The notes under the pieces: model-generated
What the model saw: the letters and a program-made list of their open reading frames with translations, nothing else
What the model was told of the DNA's origin: nothing
Database searches by the model: none
Shown here: positions 8,673-17,210 of the stretch, piece after piece
How the letters are laid out: every line of letters starts with the position of its first letter
Numbering within the stretch: position 1 is the first letter of the stretch
Source: JAAZPG01 sp012797375
GTDB taxonomy: Bacteria; Acidobacteriota; Aminicenantia; Aminicenantales; UBA4085
NCBI GenBank assembly: GCA_937868205.1
Contig: CALMMC010000036.1
Span: 1 to 42,691 of the forward strand
DNA: 42,691 nucleotides
Reading direction: 5' to 3'
Made by a program: the position numbers and the translations under genes

Positions 8673-9869
8673 ATGGCTAAAATCGCGCTGGGTGTCGCGT
8701 CATCGATCAGCATTTATAAGGCTTGCGAAATCCTCCGCGGATTCCAAAAGGAAGGCCACGATGTCCAGGTCATCGAAACCCGGAACGCCGCGGCCTTGAT
8801 CCCGCCGGCTTTATTCGACGCCTTGTCCGGCCGCCGGACGATCGTCGAGCTGTTCGACGACCGGCAGCCCTGGTCCGTCGCCCACGTCGCCCTGGCCAAG
8901 GAGATCGCCCTGTTCGTCGTCGCTCCGGCCACGGCCAACATCCTGGCCAAGTTCGCCTGCGGCTTGGCCGACGATTTCCTGTCCACGTTTTACTTGGCCG
9001 TCCGAACGCCGGTCCTCATCGCCCCGGCCATGAACGAGGCGATGTGGATCCACCCGCAGACGCAGGATAATGTTCGGCGGCTCCGGGAGCGGGGCGTCGA
9101 GTTCGTCGAACCGGCCGGGGGGTACCTGGCTTGCGGCGACGAAGGGCAAGGCCGCTTGGCTGATCCCCAACGGATCATCGCCCGGGGGCTGGACCTTCTC
9201 TGCCGGGGGACCGGCCTCCGGGGAAAAAAAGTCCTGGTGACGGCTGGACCGACCCGTGAGGCGATGGATCCCGTCCGCTACCTGTCCAACCGGTCTTCGG
9301 GAAAAATGGGCTTCGAAGTCGCCCGGGAAGCCCTCCGTCGCGGGGCCGACGTCGTGTTGATCGCCGGTCCCGTCGCGATCGCGCCGCCCTCGGGACTCGA
9401 GGTCGTTCCGGTGACATCGGCGGCCGAGATGAAGGAAGCCGTCGACAAGCATTTTTCCGGCGCCGACGTCACGGTGATGGCCGCGGCCGTCGCCGATTTC
9501 ATGTTCCGCGCCCCGGCCGTCCGGAAGGTCAAGAAAGAAACCCTCCCGGCCGGATTGGAGATCGTCCGCACGCCCGACATCCTCAAGGAGCTGGGCGGGC
9601 GGAAGCGCCCCGGCCAGATTCTTGTCGGTTTCGCCGCTGAAACGAACGCGGTCGAGGCCGCCGCCCGGAAAAAGCTCCGGGAGAAGAATCTCGACCTGAT
9701 CGTCGCCAACGACGTCTCCCGGGAGGGAACCGGCTTCGAGGCCGACGTCAACCAAGCCGTTCTGATCGACCGGCGGGGGAAATCGCGGAAGACGGACATC
9801 TTGAGCAAGCGGGCCCTGGCCGCGGTGATCTGGGACGCTGTCGAGGGACTTCGTGAAAAGAAAAAGTGA
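8673..9869 (+). CDS. coaBC: Bifunctional CoaBC (phosphopantothenoylcysteine synthetase / decarboxylase)
   Basis: A 398-residue two-domain enzyme of coenzyme A synthesis. The C-terminal CoaB part joins 4'-phosphopantothenate to cysteine using CTP, and the N-terminal FMN-dependent CoaC part decarboxylates the product. CoaC carries the catalytic His71 (SVAHVALAKE), PAMNEAMW (118-125) and Cys154 in the GGYLACGDEGQGR loop. CoaB begins near residue 185 with KKVLVTAGPTRE and RYLSNRSSGKMGF, and has AAAVADF and the KKETLP lysine motif. The first FMN-binding loop reads GVASSISIYKA rather than the common GVTGGIAAYKA. Length is normal. Confidence 0.95.
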   Translation: MAKIALGVASSISIYKACEILRGFQKEGHDVQVIETRNAAALIPPALFDALSGRRTIVELFDDRQPWSVAHVALAKEIALFVVAPATANILAKFACGLADDFLSTFYLAVRTPVLIAPAMNEAMWIHPQTQDNVRRLRERGVEFVEPAGGYLACGDEGQGRLADPQRIIARGLDLLCRGTGLRGKKVLVTAGPTREAMDPVRYLSNRSSGKMGFEVAREALRRGADVVLIAGPVAIAPPSGLEVVPVTSAAEMKEAVDKHFSGADVTVMAAAVADFMFRAPAVRKVKKETLPAGLEIVRTPDILKELGGRKRPGQILVGFAAETNAVEAAARKKLREKNLDLIVANDVSREGTGFEADVNQAVLIDRRGKSRKTDILSKRALAAVIWDAVEGLREKKK

Positions 9870-10605
9870 CGCCTTGTCGGCCTTGGCCGACCGCGTCCGA
9901 TTTTTCGAGGAAATAGGAGCCGGGTTCCTTTTCCGGTCCGAGGAGCCGCGTCCGGAAGCCGGCGCGGCAGGGAAGACGATCGTTGCCGGCTCCCCGCGGC
10001 CGGCCGCCCGCCCCGCGGAATCCGGTCTCGACTTGCCCCGCGTCGACCGGACGCTCGACGACGTCTCCGCCGAGATCCGGGCCTGCCGGAAATGCTCCCT
10101 GGCCGCCGGGCGGACGAAAGCCGTGCCGGGCGAAGGCAATCCGAAATCGCCGCTGATGTTTGTCGGGGAAGGGCCGGGGCACGACGAGGACGTCCAGGGG
10201 CGGCCGTTCGTCGGCCGGGCCGGCCAGCTGCTGACCAAGATCATCGCGGCCATGGGGTATGAAAGGTCCGAGGTCTTCATCGCCAACGTCGTCAAATGCC
10301 GGCCGCCCGAAAACCGGGTCCCTCACCGCGAGGAGGCCGAGGCCTGCGCGCCGTTCCTCATCGAGCAGATCTCCATCCTCCGTCCCCGGGTCATCGTCGC
10401 CCTGGGAAAAACCGCCGTCGATTTTTTCGTGCCGAACGTCAAGGCCATGGGCGCGGTCCGGGGCGTATTCCAGGAATGGCACGGCCTTCCCGTCATGCCC
10501 ACCTTCCATCCGTCCTACCTCGTCCGCAACGAGGGGAACCGGGAGATCAAACGGATGGTCTGGAATGACATGCAGAAGGTGATGGCTTTCCTTGGCGGAA
10601 AATGA
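9853..10605 (+). CDS. Family 4 (4Fe-4S) uracil-DNA glycosylase
   Basis: A 250-residue iron-sulfur uracil-DNA glycosylase, removing uracil from DNA to start base-excision repair. Motif 1 is GEGPGHDED (105-113) and the leucine-loop motif 2 is HPSYLVR (219-225). Four cysteines fit the cluster: C78 and C81 (ACRKC), C149 (VKCRPPENR) and C165 (EACAPF). An extra ~65-residue N-terminal stretch rich in Arg, Pro and Ala precedes the domain. The start is GTG at 9853, inside the end of coaBC (17-base overlap), with GAGGG upstream. The stop overlaps the ATG of the priA-like gene, so translation is probably coupled. Confidence 0.92.
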   Translation: MKRKSDALSALADRVRFFEEIGAGFLFRSEEPRPEAGAAGKTIVAGSPRPAARPAESGLDLPRVDRTLDDVSAEIRACRKCSLAAGRTKAVPGEGNPKSPLMFVGEGPGHDEDVQGRPFVGRAGQLLTKIIAAMGYERSEVFIANVVKCRPPENRVPHREEAEACAPFLIEQISILRPRVIVALGKTAVDFFVPNVKAMGAVRGVFQEWHGLPVMPTFHPSYLVRNEGNREIKRMVWNDMQKVMAFLGGK

Positions 10606-12554
10606 CCCTGTTCGTCGACGTCGCGTTTCCGCGGCCTCTCCTCCGCAGCTATACTTACGCGATCCCTGCGGCCTTGTCCGGAAGGGTTCGGCCGGGCGTC
10701 CGGGTGCGGGCTTCGCTCGGCCGGCAGACCGCCGTCGGCGTCGCCGTACGCGTTCACGACGAGCCTCCCGCCGGCGAAGCGGCGGTCAAGGAGATCGCCG
10801 CCGTCCTGGACGAAGCGCCGGCCCTTCCGCTTCCCATTCTCGCGTTCACCCGGAAGCTGGCCGCCGAACAGGCCGCCGGGTGGGGTGCCCTCCTTGGGCT
10901 GGCCCTGCCGCCGGACCCCGCCCCGCCGCTCAAGCGGCGGGCGGCCGAAAAAGGGCGCGTGGAGGTCGAACAGCTCGAGCTCGACCTTGAGTCGACCGCG
11001 GCCGTCGCCGCGGCCGCCGCGGAGATCGGACGCCGAATCGGGGCCGGCGAACGGGCCGAGTTCCTGGCCTGGGGGGGGCGGGGAGCCGGCCGGGCGATGA
11101 TCATCGAGGGCGTCCGCCGGGCTCTCGATCATTCCCGCAATGTCCTCGTTTTGCTGCCCGACATCGCCCGGGCGGGGGATCTGCGCTCCCGTTTTCAAGC
11201 GGCCCTGGGGACGGCGCCCGCGCTTCTCCACGGACAGATGACGCCGAGGGCCCAAAGAGCCGAGTGGGAGAGGGTGGAACGGGGGGACGCCCGGGTCATC
11301 CTCGGATCGCGGGCGGCCTTGTTCAAACCATGGCCCCGGATCGGTCTGATCGTCGTCGAGGACGAGTCGGACGAATCGCACGGCCAAGCGGGTTTTCCCT
11401 CCTATGATGTCCGGAGCGGGGCGCGATTGCGGTCGACGGAGGAAAACGCTGTCCTTTTATTAGTCGCGGAGGCCCCGACCGTGGGCGCTTATGCCCGAGC
11501 CCGGGCCGCCGGCGCCCTTTTTAGTCTCGGCGGCGAAGAGCCTCCGCCGGGAGTCCGGGTGGTCGACGATTCGACCGGGAAGGATGTCCTGACCGAGGCG
11601 ATGCGGGAGGGCATCCTGGGATGCCTGGCGGCCGGGGGACGGGCGGTTCTTTTCCTCAACCGCCGGGGATATGCCTCGCTTCTTTTCTGTCCCCGGTGCG
11701 GCTTCATCCCGCGATGCGGCCGGTGCGGTTCGATTCAGCCTTATCACAAAAAGGCCGACCGGCTGGTCTGCCGCTCCTGCGGCGCCGAGGACAAGCGGCC
11801 TTCTTCCTGCCCGTCCTGCCGGCATCGAGTCTTGGAGCCCCGGGGCGGGGGAGTGGAGGCTCTCGAAGAGGAGCTGGGCGGCGTTTTTCCCGGAGCTCGG
11901 ATCGCCGTCTTCGACCGGGACCGGGCCCGGCGGGCCGCCGAGCGGAAGAAAATCCTCGACGCCTACGGCCGCGGCCGGCTCGATCTCCTCGTGGCCACCC
12001 AGCTTTTAGTCCGCCAGCCGGGCCTGCCGCCGGCCGATTTCGTCGGCGTTTTCAACCCTGAGTCCGGCTTGGCTTTTCCCGATTTTTTGGCCCCTGAGAG
12101 GACGTTTCAATCGCTTCTCCGGATGATCCGGTTCGCCCGAACGGGCGTCCGGCCGGGACGGGTGGTCATCCAGACCGGTTTTCCCGGGCACTACGGCATC
12201 CGGACCGCCTCCCGGGCGGATTTCGAGGCGTTTTTCTCCGAGGAAATCGAGCTTCGCCGTCTCTTCCGCCGGCCTCCATTCACGGCCTCGGCGGACGTCG
12301 TCTTGAGCGGCCGGGACGCCCGCCTGCTGGGACGACAGTCCCGGGCCCTGGCGGCGGTTTGGCGGGAAGCGGATCCGAAGGTCGAAGTCCTCGGGCCTTC
12401 GTTCGCGACGGAGCCGGGAAGACCGGGAATCAAGAAAATCCAACTGGAGCTGCGGTCGGATTCAGCCGAGGCGATCACCGCTCTTCTGGCGGCCGGGCTC
12501 GAGGATTTCGGCCGGGACGTTCAGGTCGTCCGGCACGACGGATTTATTCGCTGA
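10602..12554 (+). CDS. priA: PriA-like primosomal protein with degenerate helicase motifs
   Basis: A 650-residue protein with PriA domain order: 3'-DNA-binding domain (residues 1-105), helicase lobe 1, zinc region, lobe 2 and C-terminal domain. PriA loads DnaB at stalled forks. The zinc region is intact, with eight Cys at 363, 366, 372, 375, 390, 393, 403 and 406. The ATPase motifs are not. Walker A reads GGRGAGRA (158-165), with Arg164-Ala165 instead of Lys-Thr/Ser. The DEEH box reads EDES (253-256). Motif VI, normally QVAGRAGR, reads RMIRFART (507-514). It probably cannot hydrolyse ATP. Actinobacterial PriA proteins are known to have lost helicase motifs in a comparable way. The reading frame is clean from end to end, so this is not a recent pseudogene. 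Confidence 0.88.
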   Translation: MTLFVDVAFPRPLLRSYTYAIPAALSGRVRPGVRVRASLGRQTAVGVAVRVHDEPPAGEAAVKEIAAVLDEAPALPLPILAFTRKLAAEQAAGWGALLGLALPPDPAPPLKRRAAEKGRVEVEQLELDLESTAAVAAAAAEIGRRIGAGERAEFLAWGGRGAGRAMIIEGVRRALDHSRNVLVLLPDIARAGDLRSRFQAALGTAPALLHGQMTPRAQRAEWERVERGDARVILGSRAALFKPWPRIGLIVVEDESDESHGQAGFPSYDVRSGARLRSTEENAVLLLVAEAPTVGAYARARAAGALFSLGGEEPPPGVRVVDDSTGKDVLTEAMREGILGCLAAGGRAVLFLNRRGYASLLFCPRCGFIPRCGRCGSIQPYHKKADRLVCRSCGAEDKRPSSCPSCRHRVLEPRGGGVEALEEELGGVFPGARIAVFDRDRARRAAERKKILDAYGRGRLDLLVATQLLVRQPGLPPADFVGVFNPESGLAFPDFLAPERTFQSLLRMIRFARTGVRPGRVVIQTGFPGHYGIRTASRADFEAFFSEEIELRRLFRRPPFTASADVVLSGRDARLLGRQSRALAAVWREADPKVEVLGPSFATEPGRPGIKKIQLELRSDSAEAITALLAAGLEDFGRDVQVVRHDGFIR

Positions 12555-12996
12555 ACAGGATCGTGATGACGACCGTCTTGGCGATGATCTGAGGAGACGA
12601 GGTCTCGAGCTGGGCCATCACCGTGGCCGATGTATCCGAGTCGATTTCGAATTTCGTCGGGCCGGTGTAGGCGATCGAGGCGACGCCGTTCCAATCGGTG
12701 GTGACGGCCGCCCGCTGGGAGAAGTTGGGGAATTCGCCGGGCCCGTCGGCGATGGTGAAGTACACCGTCCGGTTGAAGGCCGGTTCCCCGTTTTCCGTGA
12801 CGGCGGCCTCGATGGTCGAGGTCGGCCGGGCGGTCCCCGTCAAGATGACGTTGGGATTGGCCGTGAGGCTGAACGTCAGAGCGAAGGTCGAGGGTCCGAC
12901 CGGCGTGGGGCTTGGGCCGGCCGTCCGCTGGCAAGCCGCGGCCAGGGCGACGAGGAGAATCAACCCGGTGATTTTGAAGGCTTGGGTTCGGGGCAT
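12544..12996 (-). CDS. Small lipoprotein with an Ig-like domain, last gene of the pil operon
   Basis: A 150-residue predicted lipoprotein of unknown function. The signal peptide (MPRTQAFKITGLILLVALAAAC) ends at a lipobox Cys. After a Pro/Thr linker comes a beta-rich domain (SLTANPNVILTGTARPTSTIEA, TTDWNGVASIAYTG) that resembles bacterial Ig-like domains. I chose ATG 12996 rather than the in-frame ATG at 13011: AGGAGG lies six bases ahead of 12996 and would fall inside the coding region if 13011 were used. It follows the other lipoprotein gene directly and pilQ beyond that, so it may serve the pilus or secretin. The last 11 bases overlap the convergent end of the priA-like gene. Confidence 0.75.
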   Translation of the reverse strand: MPRTQAFKITGLILLVALAAACQRTAGPSPTPVGPSTFALTFSLTANPNVILTGTARPTSTIEAAVTENGEPAFNRTVYFTIADGPGEFPNFSQRAAVTTDWNGVASIAYTGPTKFEIDSDTSATVMAQLETSSPQIIAKTVVITILFSE

Positions 12997-13007
12997 GCGT
13001 ATCCTCC

Positions 13008-13625
13008 TCATCCGTTCGCGAAATTCGCGAACCGGACCGAAATAGCTCCGGTGACCTTGACCTCGGCGCCGGTGAGGTCATGGCCGTAAAAATCCACCGT
13101 GGCCGTGGTATAGATGATTTCGGCCCGGCTTCCCCCTTGGAGAAGATCCAGGAGGGGGGGCTCCTGCTTGGCTGATTCCCGGACGATGATGAAGCCGAAC
13201 TCGGTGGCAATGTTCACTTTAAGGAGAACGGTCAGGTCTCCGTCGAACGGATAGGGAACGTCGACGCCGGGCTTGTTCCGGCCGTCCGATCGCGTGTACG
13301 TGACCGTGTAATGCGTCAGCTGCACGTCGGCGTAAGGGGACGTCCCGGCGATGGGATCGGGGTCGAGCTGCCGGGCGCTTATCGTCGCGGTGGCGATGTC
13401 GGCGATAATGGATGTGTCGCCCGTGTCGGGATCCTGGAAGAGGACGTCCGAGGCGACGTAATCCGCGACTTTCCCGCTCTCGTCGAGCCCCATCAAGTTC
13501 TCGATGACGAGATAGCTCATGGACTGGGTCTTGTTTTCCAGCGGATTGCAGGCGGCCGCGGCGAGGAGGAGGGCCGATAGGGCGAGAATCCGGACCGTTT
13601 GGACGGGGGATGGAGAATAGCGCAT
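13008..13625 (-). CDS. Predicted lipoprotein directly downstream of pilQ
   Basis: A 205-residue predicted lipoprotein that I do not recognise. A typical signal peptide ends in LLLAAAAC. The mature protein is beta-rich, with no metal or catalytic motif visible. Its ATG has GGAGG nearby and sits 10 bases beyond the pilQ stop, so it is almost certainly co-transcribed with the pilus genes. It could be an accessory outer-membrane lipoprotein for secretin assembly (a pilotin-like role), but that rests on position only. It is followed with overlap by a second small lipoprotein gene. Confidence 0.75.
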   Translation of the reverse strand: MRYSPSPVQTVRILALSALLLAAAACNPLENKTQSMSYLVIENLMGLDESGKVADYVASDVLFQDPDTGDTSIIADIATATISARQLDPDPIAGTSPYADVQLTHYTVTYTRSDGRNKPGVDVPYPFDGDLTVLLKVNIATEFGFIIVRESAKQEPPLLDLLQGGSRAEIIYTTATVDFYGHDLTGAEVKVTGAISVRFANFANG

Positions 13626-13635
13626 CGTCGGCCTC

Positions 13636-16152
13636 CTATTTCTGGATCCTCGGGGTGATGAAGATCAGGACCTCGCGGTTCGTCCGGTTCTTGGACAGGC
13701 TCTTGAACAAGTTCCCGAGGATGGGAATTTGGTGGAGGAAGGGAACCCGTTCCCGCGTGATCGAGTCTTCCACCCTAAAAATCCCTCCGATCACCGTCGT
13801 CCCCCCGTCGGGGACCATGACCGTCGTCTTGGCGCTCTGGGTCGTGATCGAGGGAATCCCGCCGGCCGTCGTGCTGAAATCGGCCGCGTTGTTCTGGATG
13901 TCGATGGTCATGATGATCGTCCCATCGGCCGTGATCTGAGGGGTGGCCCGCAGCTCCAAGCCGGCGTTGACGTATTGAGTGGTCACGGTGAAGTTGGCTG
14001 TCGTTTGGATGGGGATCTGGCGGCCCTGGTTGATGTAAGCTTCCTTGTTGTTCTGGGCGGTCACCCGCTGGCTCGAGATGATCTTGCCGCTGCCTTCCCT
14101 CTCCAGGGCGGTGAGGGCCATGTCGATCCGGAAGGTGTCGAGAACGTTGGCCAGGGAAAACCCGGCGGCCGTGGAGAACGATGAGGCCGGCAGGTTGACG
14201 GCGTAACCGCCGAGCGGCCCGCCGAGGCCCTTGGTGACGGTTCCCTGGGGGATCAAGGCGCCGTCGGCCAGGACCTTATTGGGGAACTGGAGCGAGGTCT
14301 GGTTCCCGTAGAAAGGATCGGCGATCGCCTTGTAGCCCCATTGAATGCCCAGGTTGCGGACGAACGTGGACGTCGCCTCGACGATCCTCGTCTCGATGGT
14401 GACTTGGGGCGTGGCCGCGTCCAGGGTAGCGACGATCTCATCGATGAGATCGATTTTTTCCTGCACGTCGGAAACGATCAGGGAGTTGGTCCGGGTGTCG
14501 ATGACGATGTCGCCCCGGGCCGACTTCTTGCTCTTGATGATATCGTTGACGTCCCGGGCCGTGGCATAGGAGAGATTGTACGTCTTGGTGATGATCGGGC
14601 CGGAGGCTTCCCGGGCCGTCATCAGGGCGAGCTGGGCTTTTTCCTCGTCGGCCAGGACGTTGAGGGGGGCGATCCGGAGGACGTTGCCCTCGAGGATTCG
14701 CCCGAGCTTATTGTTTTTCAGGATCATGTCGAGAAATTGATCCCAGGGGACGTCCTCAAAGGAGACCGTCACCCGGCCCCGGACGTCCTGGTCGATGATG
14801 ACGTTCAGTCCGACCCGGCCGCCCAGCCAAAGAATGACGTCGCGGAGGTCGGCGTCCTTGAACTTCGGGCTGATGAGCTCGCCGCTGTATTTCTCCACCG
14901 GATCATGGATGGTCCGGGAGGCGGCCCGCTCCTGCGGCGGGGGGGCGGTCGCGACCGGCTCTTCCTGTGCTTGGATCGGGGGCTGGACGTCCGCTTTTTC
15001 AGCCGGTTCGGGGGGCGGAACGATCGTCACCGGGATCTGCCGTTCGACCGTCCGGGTTTCCGCCTTCGGTTCCGGCTTCACGGCGGGCGGGGCGGCCGGG
15101 GGATCGGCCTTCGGCTCGACTTTCGCCGGCGCGGGGCTGACGACCGGGGCGGGAACCTCGGCCTTGGGCTCGGCTTTCGGCCCGGATTTCTCCTGAATCG
15201 GGGAGGCCGGGACCGAGACCGCGACCGGATTTTTCGCTTCGGTCGGGACGGGAGCGGGCGCCGCCGCGGACGGCGGCGGGGCGGCGTTTTTCACGGCGAT
15301 GACTTTTTCGAGAGCCGAGTCGGCGGCCGCGGTTGGGCCGCCCGAAACCGCGGCGATCGGCCGAGCGGCGTCGGCGAAGACGACGCTCACTCCGTCGTCC
15401 GCGGCGGCCAGGGCGAAGAGCCGCGGCTCCCGGAGGTCAAAGACAATCCGGCTGATGGAATAGGGATCGCCTTTTTTGAACTGGCCGGTCCGGAATTTTT
15501 CCACTCCGTGGCGGCCGACGTACACTTCGGCCGGGGGCTGCCCCAAGACCGCGTCGAAAACGTCGACCACGAGACGCAGCGGATTGTCCAGGGCGAAGGT
15601 ATTGATGATCGCCCGTCGGCCCTGCCGGACGCTGAGATCGAACCGGTTCCCGGCGTCCGCGTCGGTCGAAATCGCCAGCGGTTGAACGGACCGGGCGGTG
15701 CGGTCGAGCTCGGCCTTGGTATCGGGGGCGATGAGATAATCTTCTCCGCGCTGAATCCGGATCAATTCGATGACGGTTTTAGTCTCCTCCGTCCAGCAGC
15801 GGACAGGAACCCGCTCAGCCAGAGTCAGGGACAGAAGCGTCCGGCCGTCGGCCGCCGGACCGAGCTTGGCCGCCCGGACAAGGGCGGGTTCGTCGGCCGG
15901 GATCAGGGGGACGGCGGCCAAGGTCGAACCCTTCGGCAGCTCGGCCGTGAGCACGGCCTCGTTCCCCGCGGCGTAGGCCGGGGATATCCCCGCCGGAAGG
16001 GCGGCGCCGTCCAGGATCACACGGACGTTGACCCGGGTCGGCAGGATGGTGACCCGAAGCGGCGCGGGGGAAGATCCCGTCTGGGAGAACCCGGCGACCG
16101 CAATCGCGAGTCCGACGACGGCTAGGGTGAGCCGGATGGGGGTCTTAGTCAT
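13636..16152 (-). CDS. pilQ: Type IV pilus secretin PilQ
   Basis: An 838-residue outer-membrane secretin that forms the pore through which the type IV pilus exits. A signal peptide (MTKTPIRLTLAVVGLAIAVAGF) is followed by two AMIN-like peptidoglycan-binding regions (about residues 30-250). Next come a long Pro/Ala/Lys/Glu-rich linker (~255-415), an STN/N0 domain (FKDADLRDVILWLGGRVGLNV), an N1/NolW domain (ARDVNDIIKSKKSARGDIV) and the secretin core ending VPFLHQIPILGNLFKS...EVLIFITPRI. ATG 16152 is preferred to an in-frame start 114 bases upstream, because it begins the signal peptide, has GAGGAG ahead of it and overlaps the pilP stop by 8 bases. The longer version would place an Arg-rich tail before the signal peptide. 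Confidence 0.95.
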   Translation of the reverse strand: MTKTPIRLTLAVVGLAIAVAGFSQTGSSPAPLRVTILPTRVNVRVILDGAALPAGISPAYAAGNEAVLTAELPKGSTLAAVPLIPADEPALVRAAKLGPAADGRTLLSLTLAERVPVRCWTEETKTVIELIRIQRGEDYLIAPDTKAELDRTARSVQPLAISTDADAGNRFDLSVRQGRRAIINTFALDNPLRLVVDVFDAVLGQPPAEVYVGRHGVEKFRTGQFKKGDPYSISRIVFDLREPRLFALAAADDGVSVVFADAARPIAAVSGGPTAAADSALEKVIAVKNAAPPPSAAAPAPVPTEAKNPVAVSVPASPIQEKSGPKAEPKAEVPAPVVSPAPAKVEPKADPPAAPPAVKPEPKAETRTVERQIPVTIVPPPEPAEKADVQPPIQAQEEPVATAPPPQERAASRTIHDPVEKYSGELISPKFKDADLRDVILWLGGRVGLNVIIDQDVRGRVTVSFEDVPWDQFLDMILKNNKLGRILEGNVLRIAPLNVLADEEKAQLALMTAREASGPIITKTYNLSYATARDVNDIIKSKKSARGDIVIDTRTNSLIVSDVQEKIDLIDEIVATLDAATPQVTIETRIVEATSTFVRNLGIQWGYKAIADPFYGNQTSLQFPNKVLADGALIPQGTVTKGLGGPLGGYAVNLPASSFSTAAGFSLANVLDTFRIDMALTALEREGSGKIISSQRVTAQNNKEAYINQGRQIPIQTTANFTVTTQYVNAGLELRATPQITADGTIIMTIDIQNNAADFSTTAGGIPSITTQSAKTTVMVPDGGTTVIGGIFRVEDSITRERVPFLHQIPILGNLFKSLSKNRTNREVLIFITPRIQK

Positions 16153-16621
16153 GAGCGGGCTCCTCGGGCGAGATCTCTTTCGCGATATCTTTGGGCTTGG
16201 CAAGCGGGATTCCTTTATCACTGGTCTGGCGGAAAACGACGCGGTCGGCTTCGATGGAGAGGACAAAGCCGTCGGCGAGTTTTTGGCCTTCGTGCAGCGA
16301 CAAGGGGAATCCCTCGCCGAACGCGACGATGGCCTCGTAGCGGTTCTGGGCCTTGACGATGCCCATCAGGACGATGTCGCCGATCTCCATATCGGACAAG
16401 CCGGTCACGATCCGCTTGGATCTCAACCGCTCGCCGCCGAACAGGTCCTTGAACGGGTCTCGGCGGCCCTCGGGATCGTAGGAAAAGACAGGGGCGACGA
16501 TTTTCTTTTCAGGAGCCGGAGCGGGCTTTTCCGGCGGCGGCGTTTCCTGGAGGGCCGCGGCCAGGGGAAGGACGAAGGCTAATATCAGCCCGCAAGCCGT
16601 AAGCGCGTGTTTAAAATTCAT
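16145..16621 (-). CDS. pilP: Type IV pilus assembly protein PilP
   Basis: A 158-residue PilP, which links the PilMNO inner-membrane complex to the PilQ secretin across the periplasm. The diagnostic patch YDPEGRRDPFKDL is followed by the small beta domain (IGDIVLMGIVKAQNRYEAIV, GQKLADGFVLSIEADRVVF). The N-terminus is a hydrophobic signal sequence ending LAAALQETPPP. Unlike many PilP proteins it has no Cys at the expected lipidation site, so it may be a soluble or uncleaved protein rather than a lipoprotein. It overlaps pilO by 11 bases and pilQ by 8. Confidence 0.92.
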   Translation of the reverse strand: MNFKHALTACGLILAFVLPLAAALQETPPPEKPAPAPEKKIVAPVFSYDPEGRRDPFKDLFGGERLRSKRIVTGLSDMEIGDIVLMGIVKAQNRYEAIVAFGEGFPLSLHEGQKLADGFVLSIEADRVVFRQTSDKGIPLAKPKDIAKEISPEEPAHD

Positions 16622-17210
16622 TTCGTTCCTGCTTGACCGGCCGCGGCCGAGTCGGGGCCGGTTTCTTGATCATCGCCTGTTCCAGGAAGAAATAGGATTT
16701 AAGGGTGAAGGAGGCGGTGATGGTGTTGCCGCTCCGCTGATCGGAGAGGGCCTTGATCGAGAAATCGTCGATGTTGAAAATCCGGGGGAAATGAAGGATA
16801 CGGTCGAAGAACTGGGCCAGGTTGTGGTAGGTCCCGTTGACGACGATCGGAATCGGCCATTCGGTGTAAAAATCCCGGGCGGTTTCCCGGTCCTCGGCGA
16901 ACCGGACGAGGTCGAGTTGCTGGTCGAAGGCCATCTGCTGGATGTTGCGGAGGATGTCGCTCGTTTCCTTTTTCTGGGGGATGATCGTCTCGAGCTCGGA
17001 CAGAGAGGCGTTGAGCGAGACCAGCTCGGCTTCGATGGCGTCCAACTGGCGCTTTTTCACCCGGAGAATCTCGACCTGCTGCTCGGCCTGGATGCGCTCG
17101 TTTCGGACCGTTTTCAGGGAGGCTTGCTTCGGCTTGTAATAGGCGAAATAGAACAGGCCGGCGACGATCGCCCCGAGGAGGAGATACGTCGTCAGGGTCT
17201 TGTTTTTCAT
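16611..17210 (-). CDS. pilO: Type IV pilus inner-membrane protein PilO
   Basis: A 199-residue PilO. It has a short cytoplasmic N-terminus (MKNKTLTT), one membrane helix (YLLLGAIVAGLFYFAYY), a coiled coil (about residues 30-80) and a periplasmic ferredoxin-like domain containing YTEWPIPIVVNGTYHNLAQF, a typical PilO stretch. It pairs with PilN and binds PilP. The frame is open far upstream, but ATG 17210 is chosen because it starts exactly at the membrane segment and overlaps the pilN stop (ATGGCAAAATGA arrangement). The upstream extension has no protein-like character. Confidence 0.93.
   Translation of the reverse strand: MKNKTLTTYLLLGAIVAGLFYFAYYKPKQASLKTVRNERIQAEQQVEILRVKKRQLDAIEAELVSLNASLSELETIIPQKKETSDILRNIQQMAFDQQLDLVRFAEDRETARDFYTEWPIPIVVNGTYHNLAQFFDRILHFPRIFNIDDFSIKALSDQRSGNTITASFTLKSYFFLEQAMIKKPAPTRPRPVKQERNEF

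Noticed and set aside
12521..13210. Minus-strand frame spanning both small lipoprotein genes
   Set aside because: It reads the two lipoprotein genes out of frame. Both real frames have signal peptides and ribosome sites.
14341..16125. 594-codon plus-strand frame opposite pilQ (and similar frames opposite pilM and hutH)
   Set aside because: Low-complexity Asp/Arg/Gly/Val translations are the mirror of GC-rich codons. The real genes on the other strand are unmistakable.
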